64,000 bases of DNA. Origin: Candidatus Zixiibacteriota bacterium. Lineage in GTDB: Bacteria; Zixibacteria; MSB-5A5; GN15; FEB-12. The notes beneath the pieces are model-generated. The model was given only the letters and a program-made list of their open reading frames with translations, ran no database searches and was not told where the DNA came from. The position numbers and the translations under genes are program-made. Below, in pieces: positions 44,460 to 52,597 of this stretch. Where the stretch lies: contig JACZXB010000007.1 of NCBI GenBank assembly GCA_022571845.1, positions 1 through 64,000 on the forward strand, written 5' to 3'. Position 1 is the first letter of the stretch, and the number at the start of each line of letters is the position of its first letter.

Positions 44460-45608
44460 ATGAAACATGTGACATTATTAGCTTTAGTAGCCTCAATTGT
44501 CCTGACATTATCGCCGCTTACTATTGCTCAAATTTGTGGTGATGTAAATAACGACGGTACATTTAACATTCAGGATATGATCACAACCATTGATTATCTT
44601 AGAGGAGGAACTCCGTCCCCATTTGATTCCAGCAATGCCGATTGCGATGGAATACCCGGCATTTCAGTCTCAGATGCCGAGAGAATGGCTGAATTTATAT
44701 TTCAAGGTGGTAGTGTCAATTGTACGCTTTCGGGTTCCTACAGCTTTTCATCGACTTCTAGCGATACAATTTATCTGCCCAGATTATTGAATGTCCCTGA
44801 CAGCGTTACCGGTGCAGGATTGCTAGTAGTTAGTTCTTTTCACAGCACTGTTGATGGATTCTATGTGCCTCTGTTGAGTAAAGTAACCGGAAGCAGCGGC
44901 CATTTTGATCTGAGTTCCACTTTCCACAATACTGGCATTAATATAGTTTTGTCATCGACGTTCGATCCCGACACGAATATTGTGTTGGGCGTTGATCTCG
45001 CTGGTTCAGGAGTCTTTACCGGCAGCCCGAAAAACGTGCTCTTACTAAATTATACCCGACAGACGACTGGGACAGCGGATATTGTACCCGAAGAATTTGA
45101 CTTTACTTCACCGCTTCGATTTGCAGTTCTCATAAACGGCGACTTGCGCGTGCCGGTTGTTAAGTATTACGATGCTTCTTCACCGGAACCATTTGTTATT
45201 TCCACCAGAAACATATTTCTCAATGCTAGCGAAGACTCGTTGTCCTCAAATTCCGTAATGGTAGATATTGATTTCCCTGTGCCGGGAGTTAGCTTTGAAC
45301 TTGACCCATCACAATCATGGATTAATCTGAGTTCAACCACCGGAACATCACCAGCAACAATTACTGTTTCTGGCGACGCAGCGGGTCTTACTCAAGGCAA
45401 TTATGCCGGGACTATCGCGGTTGAGTTTGCAGGTATTGGTACTACCGTTGATTTAATCAATGTAGAGATGGCCGTTGATTCTGTTATTGTAATTCCATTT
45501 TTTCCACCGGGTGATGCCAATTGCGATGGCTCCTATGATATTTTGGATTTGGTATATACGGTTGATTATATATTCCGGGGCGGCCCGAACGCTTTCCCGT
45601 GTGAGTAG
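44460..45608 (+). CDS. Secreted dockerin-type repeat protein 1
   Basis: A 382-residue secreted protein. A signal peptide (about 1-24) is followed by a dockerin-like segment at 25-85 (CGDVNNDGTFNIQDMITTIDY, DADCDG-like NADCDGIPGISVSDAE). A beta-rich domain follows at about 90-340 (SGSYSFSSTSSDTIYLPRLLNVP). The C-terminus has a second dockerin-like half (GDANCDGSYDILDLVYTVDY). The calcium-loop pattern DxNxDGxxxxxD is clear. The ATG is preceded by GGGAGGGC. A paralog follows at 45905. No cohesin partner is in the window. Binding partner and substrate are unknown. Confidence 0.85.
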   Translation: MKHVTLLALVASIVLTLSPLTIAQICGDVNNDGTFNIQDMITTIDYLRGGTPSPFDSSNADCDGIPGISVSDAERMAEFIFQGGSVNCTLSGSYSFSSTSSDTIYLPRLLNVPDSVTGAGLLVVSSFHSTVDGFYVPLLSKVTGSSGHFDLSSTFHNTGINIVLSSTFDPDTNIVLGVDLAGSGVFTGSPKNVLLLNYTRQTTGTADIVPEEFDFTSPLRFAVLINGDLRVPVVKYYDASSPEPFVISTRNIFLNASEDSLSSNSVMVDIDFPVPGVSFELDPSQSWINLSSTTGTSPATITVSGDAAGLTQGNYAGTIAVEFAGIGTTVDLINVEMAVDSVIVIPFFPPGDANCDGSYDILDLVYTVDYIFRGGPNAFPCE

Positions 45609-45904
45609 GTACTACTGAACGCGGGTCAAAAAACTGGGGGTTGAAGTTGTCAACGAATTAGAATTACTAGATCTAATTCGATAGTCAACAATACGCGTAA
45701 CGTTCTTTACTTCACAGACTTAAGGGAAACATGACCGCATTCGGTTCAAGAAATCACTTGACTAAAATTGTAATTTGCGATATTGTGTTAAGTATATTCG
45801 AGGGAGTGGCCGTAAATATCCCTGATTTCATTAAGATTACAAGTCGTTTCGTGAATAGATTGATAGTGTCTTTCCCCTCAACCCCTCATAGGGAGGAATA
45901 ACAA
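45609..45904. other. Intergenic stretch between the two dockerin genes
   Basis: No gene is visible in these 296 bases. The stretch GTAATTTGCGATATTGTGTT at 45768-45787 is followed by AAGTATATTCG, which could hold a loosely spaced promoter. AGGGAGGAA just before the second start is its ribosome site. Confidence 0.4.
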
Positions 45905-47056
45905 ATGAAATCTCTCAAGTTAACAGCCGTGGCGCTTTTGATGATGTTTCTACTTGTCGGAAGTTCATTTTCATCAACGCTTTGTGGAGATGTAAACGAC
46001 GATGAACTACTCAATATCATCGACCTGGTTACAATCATTGATTATACCAAAGGCCTGCCGGTTTCGCCTTTCAATGCCGCCAATGCGGACTGTGATGGTG
46101 TTACAGGTATTACTCTCTCTGATATTGTCGCATTAGCCGCCAATTTTTTTGCCATGGTTCCCCTAAATTGTTCAGTTTCCGGTAGCTACAGTTATTCGGC
46201 AGCAGGCAATGATACAATTTATATTCCCCGATTACTGAACGTGCCGGAAGATATTGATAATGTAAGCCTTATGGTAGTCGGCAGCTTTAGCCAGGATGCG
46301 GGTGGTCTCTTTCTACCATTTCTGGAGCAGGGTGCGGGAAGCAACGCTGTTTTCGAACTGACCAGTTCGATTCCTTCAAATCTTGGCGTCGGCAGTGGCA
46401 CAGAGATCGGTACCGATACAACTCTCCTTTTACAAATTGATGCTTACCAATATCCACATTTCATGAACAACAATGAAAACTTGCTGATGTTGAACTATAC
46501 CAGAGTCTCGGCGGGAGTGGGAAACATTGCGCCGGAAGCAATAGATTTGGCTACTCCTCTTGACCTGGTTCTGGAAAGAGGAAGTGACCTATTGGTACCG
46601 GTAATCGCCTACTACGATGCCACCGCCGGAGCGGGTGGTTTTGAGCTGTCTTCAGAAAGCCTGACATTCAATGCTTTTTCTGATTCACCGGCTATTGAAA
46701 CTCGTATATTGGGAATCGCTCACAATGACCTGTCTGTTGGCTTCGAGCTGGTAACTACTGAATCATGGTTAGAAGTCGACGTCAACAACGGTGTAACTCC
46801 CGCCATGATAACGGTAAACGCGGATGCAACCGGACTGGGTCCGCTGGATTATACCGGATATATTAGAATTACCTATGATGCTATTTGGCAGCCGGTTGAT
46901 TCTATTCTGGTCACAATGTCAGTACATCCTGATGGAAGTTTAGTTTTCCCTGCCGGCGACCTTAACTGTGACGGCGACTTCAACATTTTGGACTTAACAT
47001 ATATAGTGGACTTCCTCTTTAGAGGCGGCCCGACTGCTTTTCCGTGTGAAAAGTAG
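45905..47056 (+). CDS. Secreted dockerin-type repeat protein 2
   Basis: A 383-residue paralog of the preceding protein with the same order of parts. It has a signal peptide (KLTAVALLMMFLLVGSSFS), a first dockerin-like segment (CGDVNDDELLNIIDLVTIIDY, NADCDGVTGITLSD), a beta-rich domain (SGSYSYSAAGNDTIYIPRLLNVP) and a final dockerin-like half (GDLNCDGDFNILDLTYIVDF). One calcium loop of the first segment has a weaker match (DVNDDELLNI). AGGGAGGAA precedes the ATG, so it has its own translation start. A terminator follows at 47107. Partner and function are unknown. Confidence 0.85.
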   Translation: MKSLKLTAVALLMMFLLVGSSFSSTLCGDVNDDELLNIIDLVTIIDYTKGLPVSPFNAANADCDGVTGITLSDIVALAANFFAMVPLNCSVSGSYSYSAAGNDTIYIPRLLNVPEDIDNVSLMVVGSFSQDAGGLFLPFLEQGAGSNAVFELTSSIPSNLGVGSGTEIGTDTTLLLQIDAYQYPHFMNNNENLLMLNYTRVSAGVGNIAPEAIDLATPLDLVLERGSDLLVPVIAYYDATAGAGGFELSSESLTFNAFSDSPAIETRILGIAHNDLSVGFELVTTESWLEVDVNNGVTPAMITVNADATGLGPLDYTGYIRITYDAIWQPVDSILVTMSVHPDGSLVFPAGDLNCDGDFNILDLTYIVDFLFRGGPTAFPCEK

Positions 47057-47106
47057 TGCTCTTAATAAATTGAAGTAGTCAAAGATTTTCGAGTTTATGT
47101 AGTTTT

Positions 47107-47149
47107 TCAGGTCGCATCCCGACTAGAGTCGGGATGCGACCTGATGTTT
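47107..47149 (+). terminator. Strong Rho-independent terminator after the dockerin pair
   Basis: A perfect 18-base inverted repeat (TCAGGTCGCATCCCGACT and its complement) with a 2-base centre, followed by TGTTTTT on the plus strand. The minus side has no T-run, so it serves the plus-strand gene. Confidence 0.9.
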
Positions 47150-47183
47150 TTCGATGGTAAATTTTAGCAGGCTTGTAGACGGC

Positions 47184-47780
47184 TCACTTGCTCAGACCGG
47201 CTAAGGCCGTCTCAATTTTCTTGAGTTGCTTGCCTATCTTATCAACTTTTGCTTCAAGTCTCTTAAAATCACTCTGCTTTGACAGTTTCATGTCCTGCAC
47301 AAATGCAGAAACTTCTTTTTGAACTTTTGCTGCCTCTGTAGAAACTTTCTTTCTAAAATCAGCCGTAGACTTATCAGCTTTTTTCAGAAGCTCCATTATT
47401 GCTTTTTTGCGCTCAGATCTATCAAGCTCACCTTTTTTGATGAGCTCATCGATAATCTTGGTAGCTTTCTCTTTGGTCACTTGTAAAGCGCCTAAAGAGG
47501 CCAGGATAGTGTTTTTTAGTATCGACATCGGGTATTCTCCTCCGGTTAATATTATTGCCTTAAATAATTCTTGTGAACCTTTGTGGTCGCTCCAGTGGGT
47601 AGCTTCAAAGAGCATCAGCCTGCCCAATACAGGAAGGGTTATATCTTTGCCAGTTTGCGAATCAATTACTCTTAGTTCTATACCCTCTTTTACCATTTCA
47701 GAAAGGTCCGACTGCGTAATAGTCCGGCTGCTTTCTGTGTCATAAAGCCGCCGGTTTGAATATCTCTTAATTACTCTCAT
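47184..47780 (-). CDS. phaR: PhaR-type polyhydroxyalkanoate synthesis regulator
   Basis: A 198-residue DNA-binding regulator. The N-terminal PHB/PHA accumulation regulator domain is clear (VIKRYSNRRLYDTESSRTIT, GIELRVIDSQTGKDIT). The C-terminal half is a long helical region that resembles phasin-like regions (DKIGKQLKKIETALAGL). Family members repress PHA genes and themselves and respond to PHA granules. No PHA synthase or phasin is in the window. A perfect palindrome lies in its promoter (47793-47811), which suggests autoregulation. DNA-binding domain identification is firm; the linked PHA role is not shown. Confidence 0.85.
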   Translation of the reverse strand: MRVIKRYSNRRLYDTESSRTITQSDLSEMVKEGIELRVIDSQTGKDITLPVLGRLMLFEATHWSDHKGSQELFKAIILTGGEYPMSILKNTILASLGALQVTKEKATKIIDELIKKGELDRSERKKAIMELLKKADKSTADFRKKVSTEAAKVQKEVSAFVQDMKLSKQSDFKRLEAKVDKIGKQLKKIETALAGLSK

Positions 47781-47790
47781 CTCAGGTTAT

Positions 47791-47819
47791 AATATAGTGC
47801 ACCGCACTATAAATTGCAA
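47791..47819 (-). promoter_or_regulatory. Candidate phaR promoter with an embedded operator
   Basis: On the minus strand TTGCAA (47819-47814) and TATATT (47796-47791) are 17 bases apart. The perfect 8-base inverted repeat TATAGTGC-ACC-GCACTATA (47793-47811) fills the spacer and reaches into the -10. Reported PhaR sites contain TGC/GCA dyads, so autorepression is likely. The start codon lies only 11 bases from the -10. Confidence 0.65.
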
Positions 47820-47847
47820 CAAAAAAAAGCACGGCTGCTTCTCTCCC

Positions 47848-48243
47848 TTAAGTCATTGAACTCAGCACAATATTGACGATTTCCAGAAGCCGTTCGCAGG
47901 AGAAAGGCTTCTTAATGTACATGTCACCGCCGGACTGAAACGACCTGCCCCCGTCATCTTCGCGGTCTTTTCCGGTCAGGAAAATTATCGGGGTATTGGC
48001 AAAATCAGGGTCCTGCTTAAGTTCCTTGCAGACAGCGTAGCCGTCGCTGCCGGGCATCATAATATCAAGCAGGACAACATCTGGTTTGAACTCTTTAGCC
48101 TTGCTGACTGCCTTGAGAGGTGAATTTTCTACCGCAACTTTGTAACCGGCTTCGGTCAGAAAAGTCTCTACGATTTCAGTAATTTGCGGTTCATCATCAA
48201 TAATTAGAACCTTAGCAGAGCCAATTTTAATTTTGTAAGACAT
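47848..48243 (-). CDS. CheY-like response regulator (single receiver domain)
   Basis: A 131-residue receiver domain with no output domain. The acidic pair is in VLIIDDEPQ (Asp16, Asp17). The phosphoacceptor is Asp60 in PDVVLLDIMMPGSDGY. The conserved lysine lies in IFLTGKDRED and the switch threonine in that same strand. It probably acts by protein-protein contact. No histidine kinase is adjacent, so the partner is unknown. Confidence 0.92.
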   Translation of the reverse strand: MSYKIKIGSAKVLIIDDEPQITEIVETFLTEAGYKVAVENSPLKAVSKAKEFKPDVVLLDIMMPGSDGYAVCKELKQDPDFANTPIIFLTGKDREDDGGRSFQSGGDMYIKKPFSCERLLEIVNIVLSSMT

Positions 48244-48385
48244 CTATAACCCTCAATAACTGTTTACAGCCCTACCCCCCGATACTGACAGGCCTAATCT
48301 TTTTATCGGTAGATTCTGCTGAAAAGATTAGCAGCTAAAAGACCTGCAAAAAAGCCTTATTAGTCCCCCAATCAGCTCTTTTTAA

Positions 48386-48414
48386 TTGCGGCTTTTGGGG
48401 GCAGTCCATATTCT
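48386..48414 (+). promoter_or_regulatory. Candidate smpB promoter, near-leaderless
   Basis: TTGCGG (48386-48391) and TATTCT (48409-48414) are 17 bases apart. The expected transcript start falls within a few bases of the ATG at 48422, and no Shine-Dalgarno precedes that ATG, so the mRNA may be leaderless. This is weaker than the phaR and PKD promoter candidates. Confidence 0.4.
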
Positions 48415-48421
48415 AATATTT

Positions 48422-48883
48422 ATGGGTCTAAATGATAAAGTACGCTATGTGGTCAGAAACCGCAAAGCTCGCCATGATTACACAATCCAGGACACCATTG
48501 AAGCTGGTATAGAGCTTCGGGGCTGTGAGGTCAAATCCTTAAGAGAGGGGAAAGTCAACATTTCTGATGCTTATGCGGTGATAGAAAATGGTCAGCTATT
48601 TTTAAAAAAACTGCATATTTCACCTTACAAGATGGCTCAGGAAGAAATTGACCCACTCCGAACAAGGAGATTACTTTTGCATAAGAAAGAAATCAGAAAA
48701 TTTACAGCCGAAATCGAGCAGAGAGGCAAGACGCTTATTCCACTGTCTATTTACTTCAAGGGTAATATCGCAAAAATCGAACTTGCCCTGGGAGTTGGAC
48801 GTAGAAAGTATGACAAAAGGGAGGCGATCGCAAAACAGGAGTCCGATAGACGTATTCGCCGGGCAATAAGAAAAGATATTTAA
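48422..48883 (+). CDS. smpB: SmpB, SsrA (tmRNA)-binding protein
   Basis: Binds tmRNA and delivers it to stalled ribosomes. The 153-residue chain has NRKARHDYTIQDTIEAGIELRG and CEVKSLREGKVNISDAY at the N-terminus, then HISPYKMA, and a basic tail GVGRRKYDKREAIAKQESDR that folds on the ribosome. The ATG at 48422 puts NRKARHDY at the usual position; the longer frame from 48386 would add 12 residues not found in the family. It heads the smpB-amidase-murI-rdgB run. Confidence 0.95.
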   Translation: MGLNDKVRYVVRNRKARHDYTIQDTIEAGIELRGCEVKSLREGKVNISDAYAVIENGQLFLKKLHISPYKMAQEEIDPLRTRRLLLHKKEIRKFTAEIEQRGKTLIPLSIYFKGNIAKIELALGVGRRKYDKREAIAKQESDRRIRRAIRKDI

Positions 48884-48893
48884 CAGAAACCGG

Positions 48894-50393
48894 ATGAAAT
48901 TATATATGAGAAAAATGATATTTGCACTGCTTTTAACTGCTTTGTTCGTGGTTCCCGTATTGGCTGGCAAAGTTAACGTAGCGATATCCGGTGATGACGA
49001 GGAAATTCAGTCCTATAAAAAGAACAGAGTTACCTACATTTCCTTTTCAGAACTTGTAGAAATTCTTGGCGGTCTGATTGACTGGGAAGAAGTCGGCCAT
49101 AAGGTTTCTTACAAAATCGATACCTCGGTTTTCCATTTTCTTTTGGAATCCGCATATTTCAAGCTGGGTGATTCGATTTTTAATATGACCTATCCGGCAG
49201 AGCTGCGTGAGGGACAGCTCTACTTGCCGGTCAAGACTTTCGCTCCTTTTTTAGACCGGGTAATATCTGATAAAGTCACCTGGGACCAGAACAAGAGACT
49301 GATAAGAATTTCATCGGATTACTTTAATGTAGCTGACCTGACCGTTGTCAAAAAAGCAAACGGCCTTTTGATAGAAGTCTTCCTGACAGCATCTCTGGCA
49401 TATGATGTTTTCGTAACCGAGGGCAACTGGGTAAACATTTCAATAAGGGGCGGGCGCATAAACAGAACTAGAGTCTTATCCAGACTTGACCGCAAGCTGA
49501 TGTACAATCTCAAAGTTCATCAGCTGGCAGAATCGGGGCAGGTTTCTTTGCGGATGCGCCACAAAATTACCAACTGGCACCATAAATTGGCCGATAACCC
49601 TCCGCGCATCCAGATATCGATTGCGGATTCGGATTTTGAAATCGAAGAGAAGCCGCGCATAACTCCGATTGGTCCGGATGCAAAAATTGACGTTATAGTT
49701 ATTGATCCCGGACATGGCGGACAGGACTATGGCGCCATAGGCAAAAAAGGTACCCGCGAAAAGGATATCTGTCTTGCTATTGCCAAAGAACTGGCCAAAA
49801 TTATCCGAAAAGATAAACAATTCAAAGTTGTCATGACCCGCGATCGCGACAAGACAATAACTCTTCAGGAGAGAGCCAGGATTGCCAATGAATCGGCCGC
49901 CGACCTGTTTATATCAATTCATGCGAATGCTTCCCTGAAGGACCACGTCAGGGGCTGGAACGTCTTCTTTTTGGCGCCGGCAAAAAATGACTCTGCCCGG
50001 GCAGTCGCCCAGTTTGAAAACAGCGTTTTTTTGAGAGAACATGCCTCGATAAATGAACCTGACGAAAATATGTTTTCAGAATACTATAATAATCAAATCT
50101 TAAGTATCTTAAACGAAATGATTATGACAGAATTTCAAGAAGAGTCGCAGGATTTTGCCCTGATGATTGACCGGGAATTCAGACGAAAGCTGAATATTCC
50201 TGCCCGCGGTGTTGACCAGGCCGGATTTTATGTTCTTAATTCTGTCTATACCCCCTCGGTACTTGTAGAAGCCGGCTTTATTACTAACAGGAAAGAAGAA
50301 AAAATCATTGCTTCCAAATCATATCGTAAGAAGATTGCCAAAGCTATTTATGGAGCTATCAAGAGGTTCAAAGATAAGTATGAAAGCCATTAA
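48894..50393 (+). CDS. N-acetylmuramoyl-L-alanine amidase (AmiC-type, Amidase_3)
   Basis: A 499-residue periplasmic enzyme that cuts the amide bond between peptide and MurNAc. It has a signal peptide (MIFALLLTALFVVPVLAG), a copper-amine-oxidase-N-like/AMIN-type beta region (about 30-250), and a C-terminal Amidase_3 domain with VIDPGHGGQDYGAIG, the zinc His within it, SIHANASL and VLVEAGFITN. It works at septal or wall remodelling sites. It lies 10 bases after smpB. Which specific amidase it is cannot be settled from sequence. Confidence 0.92.
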   Translation: MKLYMRKMIFALLLTALFVVPVLAGKVNVAISGDDEEIQSYKKNRVTYISFSELVEILGGLIDWEEVGHKVSYKIDTSVFHFLLESAYFKLGDSIFNMTYPAELREGQLYLPVKTFAPFLDRVISDKVTWDQNKRLIRISSDYFNVADLTVVKKANGLLIEVFLTASLAYDVFVTEGNWVNISIRGGRINRTRVLSRLDRKLMYNLKVHQLAESGQVSLRMRHKITNWHHKLADNPPRIQISIADSDFEIEEKPRITPIGPDAKIDVIVIDPGHGGQDYGAIGKKGTREKDICLAIAKELAKIIRKDKQFKVVMTRDRDKTITLQERARIANESAADLFISIHANASLKDHVRGWNVFFLAPAKNDSARAVAQFENSVFLREHASINEPDENMFSEYYNNQILSILNEMIMTEFQEESQDFALMIDREFRRKLNIPARGVDQAGFYVLNSVYTPSVLVEAGFITNRKEEKIIASKSYRKKIAKAIYGAIKRFKDKYESH

Positions 50394-50413
50394 AGACTCC
50401 AGGGGAGCGTGGC

Positions 50414-51238
50414 ATGGCAGATAACAGAGCCATAGGGATTTTTGATTCCGGAGTGGGCGGTCTAACCGTCACCCGCGAGATAATCAGACTTCTGCCTCAG
50501 GAAAACGTCGTTTATTTTGGCGATGTCGGCCGTACTCCTTATGGCGGCCGTTCCAGAGATATCATCACTCATTTCACCAGGCAGGACATTACTTTTCTGA
50601 TGGAACAAAATGTAAAATTCATCATCTGTGCCTGCAATACAGCCTCGGCGGTGGCACTCGAAGAAATATCTCAGGATTACAACACCCCCATGACTGGAGT
50701 AATAAAGCCGGGGGCAAAAGCTGCCGCAGAGAAAACCAAAAACGGCAATATCGGCGTTATCGGAACTCTGGCAACTATCAACTCAAACGCCTACGCCAAG
50801 CAGATTCATAACATTGACCCCCAACTAAAAGTCTATTCGCTGGCCTGTCCGCTATTTGTGCCTATGGTCGAGGAAGGCTACACCGACAAAGAGGCAACTT
50901 TCTTAATCGCCCGTGACTATCTACACACGATGCATGATGTTGATATCGATACGCTGGTGCTCGGCTGCACCCACTACTCTTTGCTCAAAGATGTAATCAG
51001 CGATGCTATGGGGGATAAGATTCAGCTTGTTGAAAGCGGTGTAGAGATTTCCAAATCAGTCTATCAGTATCTGGAAGAGAACAATATGATGAACACCCAA
51101 ACCTCGCAAGAACCCGGGCCAGCCGGTGAACGCAAGTTTTTCGTATCAGACGTTCCTGACAAATTTACCGGCCTGGCTTCGCGCTTTTTAGGAACGGAAA
51201 TAAAACACGCCACCCGGGTTGATATAAGTGAGTACTGA
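50414..51238 (+). CDS. murI: MurI, glutamate racemase
   Basis: Makes D-glutamate for peptidoglycan. The 274-residue chain has IGIFDSGVGGLTV at the N-terminus (catalytic Asp region), the two catalytic cysteines in ICACNTASAVALEE and LVLGCTHYSLL, and YFGDVGRTPYGGRS. The start at 50414 has GGGGAGCGTGGC upstream. The stop overlaps the rdgB ATG (TGATG). Confidence 0.95.
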   Translation: MADNRAIGIFDSGVGGLTVTREIIRLLPQENVVYFGDVGRTPYGGRSRDIITHFTRQDITFLMEQNVKFIICACNTASAVALEEISQDYNTPMTGVIKPGAKAAAEKTKNGNIGVIGTLATINSNAYAKQIHNIDPQLKVYSLACPLFVPMVEEGYTDKEATFLIARDYLHTMHDVDIDTLVLGCTHYSLLKDVISDAMGDKIQLVESGVEISKSVYQYLEENNMMNTQTSQEPGPAGERKFFVSDVPDKFTGLASRFLGTEIKHATRVDISEY

Positions 51239-51858
51239 TGAATCTGGTACTGGCCACTAACAACGATGATAAAATCAAAGAGATAAAATATCTCCTCGAA
51301 GACCTGCCGGTAACTATCTTTTCCCGCAGCGATTTTTTGGAGTTTCCCGATGTCGAAGAAACCGGCCAGACCTTAAAAGAAAACGCACTCTTAAAAGCCA
51401 AAACGATTGCAGAATTTTGCGACATGCCGGCTCTGGCAGACGACACCGGACTTGAGGTAGAGGCACTTGATGGCGCTCCCGGAATTTTCTCTTCACGCTA
51501 TGCCGGGGACAACGCCAGCTATGCCGACAATGTTAATAAGCTGATAAAAGAGATGAAACACGTGCCCAAAGAAAAGCGCGGCGCCTGTTTCAGGTGCGTT
51601 ATTGCTATAGACTGGAACGACGGCAATACCGAAACTGTCGAGGGCGTTTGTGAGGGCTATATCACCGAAGACGTTCAGGGAAAACAGGGCTTCGGCTATG
51701 ATCCTGTTTTCTACTACCCTCCAAAAAATAAACGTTTTTCCGAAATGAAAATTGAAGAAAAAAATATGGTGTCACACCGTGGTCTGGCTCTTCAGAACAT
51801 GGTCGGCTTAATAATGGAAAAAGTAAATAAACTGCGGGCGGCCCAGAGCGGCGAATAA
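51238..51858 (+). CDS. rdgB: RdgB/HAM1, XTP/dITP pyrophosphatase
   Basis: Hydrolyses non-canonical purine triphosphates to prevent their incorporation into DNA. The 206-residue protein has LVLATNNDDKIKEI at the N-terminus, the catalytic and binding block ALADDTGLEVEALDGAPGI followed by SSRYAG, and GFGYDPVFYYP, HRGLALQNM near the C-terminus. It starts in a one-base overlap with murI, so translation is coupled. Length is normal. Confidence 0.94.
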   Translation: MNLVLATNNDDKIKEIKYLLEDLPVTIFSRSDFLEFPDVEETGQTLKENALLKAKTIAEFCDMPALADDTGLEVEALDGAPGIFSSRYAGDNASYADNVNKLIKEMKHVPKEKRGACFRCVIAIDWNDGNTETVEGVCEGYITEDVQGKQGFGYDPVFYYPPKNKRFSEMKIEEKNMVSHRGLALQNMVGLIMEKVNKLRAAQSGE

Positions 51859-52102
51859 AACTTTGTCACCCTTCGATTCCTCGGCTCCCACGGGAATTAG
51901 CACGCTCGGGATAAGGACCTGTTTTGAATCAAACCATTTTGGCAGTTTCGTAGGGCACCATGCCCTTAAGCGATTCTGCCAACTGATGATAACTTTGAAA
52001 ATATCAATGAAAAATTAAGAGAATGGCAGGACCGCTCTTGAGCAAGCTCAAGAGGGTACTGCCCTACTTACTCTGCGCGATGCGGCAATTACACTTAAGC
52101 AG
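51859..52102. repeat. Intergenic dispersed-repeat block
   Basis: Contains CACCCTTCGATTCC near 51867, 'gtagggcaccatgccc' at 51951, and a palindromic unit at 52025-52067 with arms GGCAG/CTGCC enclosing CTCTTGAG-CAAG-CTCAAGAG. They belong to the same dispersed families as the 5.4-13.3 kb blocks. No gene is seen. Confidence 0.7.
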
Positions 52103-52597
52103 CTACTTCAACTTCAGTTCCATATACTCGGCGCCTTCAACCGGGTTAAAGCGGTAAGCTGAGGTAGATTTAAAACCGAGCGAAACATATAACTTTATGG
52201 CTGCGGTCATACTGTCAATTGTATCAAGTTTCATCTTAGCATAACCAATCAGCCTGGCCTGCTCTATTACAAATTTTGCCAGCTGGCGTCCGATCTTCTT
52301 GCCGCGAAATTCGGGACGTACCCAGAGCCGTTTCATCTCGCAGACTTGGTCGTTGACTTTCCAGAGAGCGACACAGCCGGCTATTTTCTCTTCGTAGAGC
52401 GCTAACAGCAAGCGGCCAGCGGGTGCTGCATACTTGCCGGGCAGCTGTTCTAATTCTTTGTCGAAGCCCTGAAAACAGAGATCAAAATTTAATGATTCGG
52501 CATATTCCAAAAAGAGTTGGCGAATTGTTTCTATCTGCTGGCTTGATTCGGCGGTGACTATCTTGAGGACTTGTCTGTGCCGGTCATCTGTCCGCAT
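52103..52597 (-). CDS. GNAT-family N-acetyltransferase
   Basis: A 164-residue acetyltransferase of the GNAT fold. The acetyl-CoA motif A is MKRLWVRPEFRGKKIGRQLA, with the Q/R-x-x-G-x-G/A-like loop RGKKIGRQL, and motif B contains KLYVSLGFKS. The start at 52597 (MRTDDRHRQVLK) overlaps the preceding metalloprotease gene by 14 bases. Longer upstream frames run inside that gene and lack family character. The substrate is unknown. It is the last gene of the 58397-52103 minus-strand run. Confidence 0.88.
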   Translation of the reverse strand: MRTDDRHRQVLKIVTAESSQQIETIRQLFLEYAESLNFDLCFQGFDKELEQLPGKYAAPAGRLLLALYEEKIAGCVALWKVNDQVCEMKRLWVRPEFRGKKIGRQLAKFVIEQARLIGYAKMKLDTIDSMTAAIKLYVSLGFKSTSAYRFNPVEGAEYMELKLK

